Positions 59,387 to 64,000 of a DNA stretch of 64,000 bases are shown here, piece after piece (position 1 is the stretch's first letter; each line of letters opens with the position of its first letter). The notes beneath the pieces were generated by a model. That model ran no database searches. It saw only the letters and a program-made list of their open reading frames with translations, and was not told the origin of the DNA. Origin of the DNA: Chitiniphilus shinanonensis DSM 23277 (GTDB lineage: Bacteria > Pseudomonadota > Gammaproteobacteria > Burkholderiales > Chitinibacteraceae); contig NZ_KB895340.1 in assembly GCF_000374805.1 (NCBI RefSeq), forward strand, positions 62,001 through 126,000, in the 5' to 3' direction. The position numbers and the translations under genes are program-made.

Positions 59387-60001
59387 CTACTCCGGCTTGT
59401 CGGCCGCTTGGCCGATCTTGCCTTCCTTGCCGCTGAGCAAGTCGCGGATATTGCGGTGGTGGCGGGCGATGAGCAGTGCCGACAGCAGCAACGTTGCATA
59501 GAGATAGTCGCGCTCCGGCATCAGCCACGCGGTCAGCAACGGCGCCAGCAACGCCGCGACCAAGGCTGCCAGCGACGATATCTTGAATCCCTTGGCGATG
59601 ATCAGCCACACCACCAGTACTACCAACCCTACCCGCCAATCCAGCGCCAGCAGGATCCCCGCCGCGGTGGCAACGCCTTTGCCTCCCTTGAAGTGGAAGT
59701 ACACCGGCCACAGGTGCCCCAGGAATACGGCGACCGCCACCAGGGCAATGTCGCGCACCGTCAGGCCGGCCCAGGAGGCAAGTGTCAGGGCGAGGAACAC
59801 TGCCAGCCAGCCCTTGAGCGCGTCGCCCACGAGCGTCAGCAATGCCGCCTTCTTGTTGCCGGAACGCAATACGTTGGTGGCGCCGGGGTTGCCCGAGCCA
59901 TAGGAGCGCGGATCGTCCAGCCCCATCAAGCGGGACACGATCACGGCAAAGGAAAGGGAACCCAGCAGATAGGCCGCCAATACGGCAACTAACGATGTCA
60001 T
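59387..60001 (-). CDS. plsY: glycerol-3-phosphate acyltransferase PlsY
   Basis: 204-residue membrane enzyme that acylates glycerol-3-phosphate with acyl-phosphate at the start of phospholipid synthesis. Conserved cytoplasmic motifs are present: SYGSGNPGATNVLRSGNKKAA, GHLWPVYFHFKGGKGVATAAG and RHHRNIRDLLSGKE. Several membrane helices connect them. The start at 60001 (MTSLVAVLAAYLLGS) is standard. It is divergent from folB, a very common pairing. Confidence 0.94.
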   Translation of the reverse strand: MTSLVAVLAAYLLGSLSFAVIVSRLMGLDDPRSYGSGNPGATNVLRSGNKKAALLTLVGDALKGWLAVFLALTLASWAGLTVRDIALVAVAVFLGHLWPVYFHFKGGKGVATAAGILLALDWRVGLVVLVVWLIIAKGFKISSLAALVAALLAPLLTAWLMPERDYLYATLLLSALLIARHHRNIRDLLSGKEGKIGQAADKPE

Positions 60002-60088
60002 CGTGAAATCCACTACAATCGAGCGCTCGGCATTGTAAGTCATCCGGCGCCCGCGACGTCAAACCGCGCTCCGCCCGTCGGCGAATCC

Positions 60089-60445
60089 ATGGACATTATC
60101 TTTTTGCATGGCGTGCGGGCCCGCACGCTGATCGGTTGTTACGACTGGGAGCGCGAAGCCCCCCAACCCGTCGAGCTCGACCTGGACATCGGCTTGCCGT
60201 CCTCGCGTGCCTGCCAGACCGACAACCTGACCGACACCATCGATTACGCCAGCGTTGTAAACCGCATCCACACTGAACTTGCGGCCCAGCACTTCCTGCT
60301 GCTGGAAGCGTTGGCCGAACATCTCGCCCAGGTTCTGCTGCGCGACTTTTCTGCTCCCTGGGTTCGCGTTTCGGTCACCAAGCCCGGCATCCTGCCGGAT
60401 GTCGCCCGCGCCGGGGTGACGGTGGAACGCGGCCAACGCCACTGA
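60089..60445 (+). CDS. folB: dihydroneopterin aldolase
   Basis: 118-residue enzyme of folate synthesis that cleaves dihydroneopterin. MDIIFLHGVRARTLIGCYDWEREAPQPVELDLDI and DTIDYASVVNRIHTEL, FLLLEALAEHLAQVLL and VTKPGILPDVARAGVTVER carry the conserved Glu, Tyr and Lys of the active site. It lies opposite plsY, 87 bases apart. Confidence 0.93.
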   Translation: MDIIFLHGVRARTLIGCYDWEREAPQPVELDLDIGLPSSRACQTDNLTDTIDYASVVNRIHTELAAQHFLLLEALAEHLAQVLLRDFSAPWVRVSVTKPGILPDVARAGVTVERGQRH

Positions 60446-60577
60446 ACCCCGCCAGAGTGGTGGCAGCACGGCCACCGGCTTTCAGCTATCTTTATGCCTG
60501 AGCGAACAAATCTGGCTAAAGACTCGATCTTGCCCAACGAAATACCGCTCACAACGCCACCTACCTCGCCCGGTTAC

Positions 60578-61252
60578 ATGGAACGCTTACGCGCTCGCCA
60601 TCTCTCCTTCGTCGTTGCAGCATTGGCGCACAGCATGGCCTACGGTGCGCCACAGGCCGCCTCGGCCCCCGCCGACGCCGCCAATGGCAGCCTGCCCTGG
60701 GCTTGGTTGATCCTGCTGGGCGGACTGACACTGGGCGGGCTGTTCTACCTGCGCCGCAGCGAGCGCCCGGTGGTCGATCCTTACCCCGAAACCCGCCCGA
60801 TGCCGGGCTGGAACGGGGACGCCGACACGGAGAAGCAACGCTTCTATCACGTCAGCAAGGACATCGACACCGCGATTGCCAAGTCTGGTCGCCTGCCGGA
60901 CGGCACCGATACCGCCGCCTTCCTGCGCCATGCCAAATCCACTTTCCTGTATCTGCGAGCCCAGAACGATCCGGCCAAACTCGAACAGCTGCGCAAGTAC
61001 ATGACGCCGGAGTTGTTCGAGGATCTGACCAGCGCCGACGTGGCTCGTGGCGAACGCGCCGATTTTCCCGAATTGCACATCGAACTGGTTGCCACCCGAG
61101 ACGAAGCGGCCCACCTGCAAGCACAGGTACGCTTCTACGGCAAAGTGCTGGCCACCAACAATACCGCGCCATTCCAGGAAACCTGGCGTTTCATCAAGGA
61201 GCACGGCACCAACAAGCGCTGGCTGCTCTGGTCGATGAGCGAGCGCGACTGA
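60578..61252 (+). CDS. Tim44-like domain protein
   Basis: 224-residue protein if started at 60578 (MERLRARHLSFVVAALAHSMAYG), which gives a signal-like N-terminus and then a membrane segment (LPWAWLILLGGLTLGGLFYL). The C-terminal region (FLRHAKSTFLYLRAQNDPAKLEQLRKYMTPELFEDL ... QAQVRFYGKVLATNNTAPFQETWRFIKEHGTNKRWLLWSM) is a Tim44-like domain. Bacterial members are poorly characterised. An ATG at 60494 would add 28 residues. It lies after folB. Confidence 0.8.
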   Translation: MERLRARHLSFVVAALAHSMAYGAPQAASAPADAANGSLPWAWLILLGGLTLGGLFYLRRSERPVVDPYPETRPMPGWNGDADTEKQRFYHVSKDIDTAIAKSGRLPDGTDTAAFLRHAKSTFLYLRAQNDPAKLEQLRKYMTPELFEDLTSADVARGERADFPELHIELVATRDEAAHLQAQVRFYGKVLATNNTAPFQETWRFIKEHGTNKRWLLWSMSERD

Positions 61253-61364
61253 GGCTGCGCCAGCCTGAACGGACATAAAGCGCGAATTGGCGTTTTGCCC
61301 ATATTTCGCGGTGTTCGCGATTCTCCTACAATCGGCTAACCATCTACGCCCCCTCCTCAGCCCA

Positions 61365-61691
61365 ATGCGCCGCCTCGTTCCGTTACTGCTGCTCGTCGTC
61401 TCGCTCTCCGGATGCGACCAAGTGATGAATGCCATCAACAAGCAAACCGAAAACGGCAAGGCGATCGGCGCGGCCTGCCGGCACAGCGGCAGGGCACTGG
61501 AGGATTGTTTCCGACGCAACCCCCGGGTGGCCAAGGCAGATATCTTCGATGGCTGGAAGGAAATGAACGAATACATGCTGCAAAAGAAGCTCGATATCGT
61601 TCCACCGCCTCCCGATCCTGTCGTACAGCGTAGAGCGGAACCAAGCGACAAAGATGCCTCTAAAACAGAAGCACGCGCTCAAACCAAGTAA
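61365..61691 (+). CDS. small putative lipoprotein
   Basis: 108-residue protein from the ATG at 61365. A lipobox LSLSGC follows a short hydrophobic leader (MRRLVPLLLLVVSLSGC). The mature part has CRHSGRALEDCFRRNP, a Cys-x8-Cys that might form a disulfide, and a proline-rich end. I do not recognise the family. It stands between the Tim44-like gene and the Crp/Fnr regulator. Confidence 0.7.
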   Translation: MRRLVPLLLLVVSLSGCDQVMNAINKQTENGKAIGAACRHSGRALEDCFRRNPRVAKADIFDGWKEMNEYMLQKKLDIVPPPPDPVVQRRAEPSDKDASKTEARAQTK

Positions 61692-61727
61692 GTCACCGAT
61701 TACTAGAAAAGCTACCGGAGAAACTTC

Positions 61728-62393
61728 ATGGACCCCACCGTCCGCATTTTCCTCAGCCAGATTCCCATTTTTGAAGGCTTTTCCGACACCGACCTCGAAG
61801 TCGTGATGCAGGCCGCGGTGAAACGACAATTGCCCAAGGGCAGCTTCCTGTTCCGCGAAGGCGACCCCGCCGAAGCCATGTACTTGCAGATGGAAGGCCG
61901 CACTCGCTCCTTCACCAGCGACAACCAGGGCAAGGAGTTCGTCTTCCAGATCGGTGAACCCGGCGACGTCTACGGCGAGATCTCGATGATCGACGACGAG
62001 CCGCGCAGCTGGTCGGTGCAAGTGGAGGACGACTCCACCTTCATCATGTTCAGCAAGCAGGATTTCCGCACGGCGCTGGAGACCTACCCCCAGCTCAAGG
62101 ACAAACTGATCCTCAACCTGTCGCGCATCATCCGCCGCCTGTCGCTGACGATGAAGAACCTGGCCCTACTCGACGTCTACGGCCGGGTACGCGCCCTGTT
62201 CGAAGAGATGGCGCAAGACTATGAGGATCACTGGATGATCCCCGAGCCGCTCACCCAGCAGGCCATTGCGGATCGGGTCGGCTCCTCGCGCGAAATGATC
62301 GCGCGCATTCTCAAGGAGTTGGTGTTCGGCGGTTACGTCAAGCTGGAGAACAAACGGATCATCATCCTGCAAAAGCTGCCCGAGCGGTTCTGA
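61728..62393 (+). CDS. Crp/Fnr-family transcriptional regulator
   Basis: 221-residue regulator with an N-terminal cyclic-nucleotide-binding-like beta-barrel (PIFEGFSDTDLEVVMQAAVKRQLPKGSFLFREGDPAEAMYLQMEGRTRSF, then IGEPGDVYGEISMIDDEPRSWSVQVED). A C-terminal winged helix follows (LTQQAIADRVGSSREMIARILKELVFGGYVKLENKRIII). The N-terminal Fnr cysteines are missing, so it is not an oxygen-sensing Fnr. The phosphate-binding cassette has GEIS...PRS, so cAMP binding is possible but unproven. Confidence 0.9.
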   Translation: MDPTVRIFLSQIPIFEGFSDTDLEVVMQAAVKRQLPKGSFLFREGDPAEAMYLQMEGRTRSFTSDNQGKEFVFQIGEPGDVYGEISMIDDEPRSWSVQVEDDSTFIMFSKQDFRTALETYPQLKDKLILNLSRIIRRLSLTMKNLALLDVYGRVRALFEEMAQDYEDHWMIPEPLTQQAIADRVGSSREMIARILKELVFGGYVKLENKRIIILQKLPERF

Positions 62394-62408
62394 GCCGCAT
62401 CGCCCCGC

Positions 62409-62435
62409 AAAAGCCGGCCCCGCGCCGGCTTTTTT
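62409..62435 (+). terminator. terminator after the Crp/Fnr gene
   Basis: AAGCCGGC (62411-62418) pairs with GCCGGCTT (62424-62431) and a run of T residues follows on the plus strand. Confidence 0.8.
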
Positions 62436-62493
62436 GTGGGCCGAACCCCGGGTCCGCCTACGATATACTTCGCCTTTTGCCGATGTGATCGAC

Positions 62494-63459
62494 ATGAACG
62501 AGCTGGAACTTGCGCTCGCTCGCCTTCGGGCTGGCGAACTCGTCGCCATTCCGACCGAGACCGTCTATGGGCTGGCCGCCGACGCCGCCAATCTGGATGC
62601 GGTCGCCAGGATCTTCGCCCTGAAAGGTCGCCCGGCCGATCACCCGGTCATCGTTCATATCGCAGGCAGCGCGCAATTACCGCAATGGGCCCGGGATATT
62701 CCCGACTCTGCCTGGAAACTGGCCGAAGCCTTCTGGCCCGGCCCGCTGACCCTGATCCTGAAACGCCAGCCCCATGTGCTCGACGCCGTCACCGGCGGTC
62801 AGGACACCGTGGGTCTGCGCGCCCCGGCGCATCCACTGACCCATGAATTGCTGGTCCGCTTCGACGGCGGCCTGGCCGCCCCATCCGCCAATCGCTTTGG
62901 CCATGTCAGCCCGACCCGCGCCCACCATGTGCGCGACGAGTTCGGTGCCGAATGTCCATTGGTCCTGGACGGCGGCCCTTGCGATGTCGGCGTGGAATCC
63001 ACCATCGTCAGCCTGGCAGGCGAACACCCGGTACTGCTTCGCCCCGGCGGCGTCACACGCGAAGCCATCGAAGCCTTGCTGAACACGCCCCTGCTCCACC
63101 ATCAGGACAGTGCCAGCGCCAAGATGCGGGCCTCCGGTTTGCTGGATTCGCACTACTCCCCGCGCACGCCCTTGGTGACCGGCGAGTATGCGAACATCCT
63201 GCCGGCCATCGAGCAAGCCCTAGCCGCCGGCGAGCCCATCGCGATCATCAGCATCGGCACTTGGCCAGCCCACGGCCCTCAAGGTGACGTTTACCCGATG
63301 CCTGACAACCCCGAGCAATACGCTCGACTCATTTATGACAAACTTCGTCAGCTAGATAAGCAGACCTACTCGCGCATCTTCCTCCAGCTCCCACCGATAA
63401 CCCCAGGTTGGCTGGCTGTAAACGACCGCTTGCGCCGCGCGGCACATAGCAGAATCTAG
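62494..63459 (+). CDS. L-threonylcarbamoyladenylate synthase (Sua5/YrdC family)
   Basis: 321-residue enzyme that makes threonylcarbamoyl-AMP for the t6A modification of tRNAs reading ANN codons. The YrdC fold is seen in GELVAIPTETVYGLAADAANLDAVARIFALKGRPADHPVIVHI, WPGPLTLIL, TVGLRAPAHP and AAPSANRFGHVSPTRA. The extra C-terminal Sua5 domain (about 220-321) makes it the long type. The ATG at 62494 (MNELELALARL) is standard. It is the last complete gene before the pilin. Confidence 0.92.
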   Translation: MNELELALARLRAGELVAIPTETVYGLAADAANLDAVARIFALKGRPADHPVIVHIAGSAQLPQWARDIPDSAWKLAEAFWPGPLTLILKRQPHVLDAVTGGQDTVGLRAPAHPLTHELLVRFDGGLAAPSANRFGHVSPTRAHHVRDEFGAECPLVLDGGPCDVGVESTIVSLAGEHPVLLRPGGVTREAIEALLNTPLLHHQDSASAKMRASGLLDSHYSPRTPLVTGEYANILPAIEQALAAGEPIAIISIGTWPAHGPQGDVYPMPDNPEQYARLIYDKLRQLDKQTYSRIFLQLPPITPGWLAVNDRLRRAAHSRI

Positions 63460-63601
63460 CCACCACTAGTCCAGCAAAACTCGGCCGATCGTCAGTTCTG
63501 ACATTTCTTCAGAGACTCAGCCCGCCCCATAGGTTGATGCTCGTAAAGGAAAACCCGTAAGATGAAAGGAAAAGGCTAACGGCGATCCTAAGGGGGCAAA
63601 G

Positions 63602-64000
63602 ATGCGACCACGCCTAGAAGTACGGTCTACCGGTTTCACGCTGATCGAACTGATGGTGGTCGTCGCCATCATCGGCGTACTGGCGGCCATTGCCCTCCCT
63701 AGCTATCAAGAATATGTTCGAAAGTCGCGCCGATCAGATGCCGTGGTGATGTTTGCAAAGATTCAGCAAGCACAACAGAAATGGCGCGCCAACAATACAA
63801 GTTATACCAATAATTTTGGTGGGGATGGTCTGCGACTAGCGTCATCCAATAGTGTAACTTCACTAACCAGTGAAGGCGGTTATTACACCTTGAGCATTAG
63901 CGTTGACGCCGCCACACCTGGGCAAAAATATACCGTGACAGCAACTGCGCAAAATGCACAATCGCAAGATAAAAGCTCCTGCCGCACCTTGAGACTTGAA
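63602..64000 (+). CDS. type IV pilin (PilE/PilA-like), cut by window end
   Basis: 133 residues without a stop. A short leader ([11 protein letters not shown]) precedes [33 protein letters not shown], the prepilin site with Phe after Gly and Glu at mature position 5, followed by the N-terminal helix. The variable part ([13 protein letters not shown]...) includes SSCRT near the end, probably one half of the D-region disulfide. By eye its base use is more AT-rich than that of neighbouring genes, as is common for pilins and for transferred genes. Minor pilins share the same start, so the exact class is open. Confidence 0.85.
   Translation, partial: MRPRLEVRSTGFTLIELMVVVAIIGVLAAIALPSYQEYVRKSRRSDAVVMFAKIQQAQQKWRANNTSYTNNFGGDGLRLASSNSVTSLTSEGGYYTLSISVDAATPGQKYTVTATAQNAQSQDKSSCRTLRLE

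Overview
The window looks like about 64 kb of chromosome from a high-GC betaproteobacterium, most likely of the order Neisseriales (Chromobacteriaceae or Chitinibacteraceae type). The evidence is the blocks of neighbouring genes: rpoE-mucA-mucB-rseC-mucD-grx opposite nadB, lepA-lepB-DUF4845-rnc-era-recO, yciB-yciI-bolA-ppiC, pmbA opposite darP, and a DUF2863 gene. No species can be named from the sequence alone. Nearly all of it is core chromosome. I saw no tRNA, rRNA, CRISPR array, prophage or complete insertion sequence.

Layout. 1-5.4 kb: end of pflA, the lipoprotein-release transporter lolC-lolD, the RNA helicase rhlE, a YkgJ-type protein and a GNAT acetyltransferase. 5.4-10.8 kb: rnk, a DUF2863 gene, a PLP aminotransferase, a MarR regulator with palindromic operators, an unusual class 1A dihydroorotate dehydrogenase and alkA. 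10.8-14.7 kb: pmbA facing a four-gene run (darP, HAD phosphatase, mogA, carboxylesterase) whose starts and stops overlap. 14.7-16.8 kb: a large PilZ-like protein with a SpoIIAA-like partner. 16.9-22.5 kb: the lepA-lepB-DUF4845-rnc-era-recO operon (minus strand). 22.6-27.0 kb: the sigma-E envelope-stress operon with its anti-sigma factors, the MucD protease and a small glutaredoxin-like protein, opposite nadB.

28.8-37 kb is the most accessory part: an AAA ATPase translationally coupled to a membrane protein with a HELEH zinc motif, a 265-bp MITE-like element, ohr, a copper operon (copA-copZ-csoR) with a GC-palindrome operator, and a GGDEF/EAL protein. 37-44.5 kb: an M61 peptidase, hslR, an orphan solute-binding protein, a chemoreceptor, and a secreted multidomain polysaccharide lyase (PL14-like) with carbohydrate-binding modules and a Pro-Thr linker encoded by a 16-unit hexanucleotide repeat. 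44.7-54 kb: typA, putA and the livHMGF branched-chain amino-acid transporter. 54-64 kb: a YdcF-like protein, a lipoprotein, ppiC-bolA-yciI-yciB, the SRP RNA, ansA, smpB, plsY, folB, a Tim44-like protein, a small lipoprotein, a Crp/Fnr regulator, a Sua5/YrdC protein and the start of a type IV pilin gene cut by the window edge.

Common themes are envelope quality control (LolCD, sigma-E/MucD, PpiC, LepB), RNA metabolism and translation (RhlE, LepA, TypA, RNase III, Era, SmpB, SRP RNA, DarP) and amino-acid use (PutA, Liv, AnsA). The best candidates for undescribed biology are the ATPase/HELEH pair, the MITE, the PilZ-like/SpoIIAA-like pair and the modular lyase. Function calls rest on family motifs read by eye; no database search was possible.
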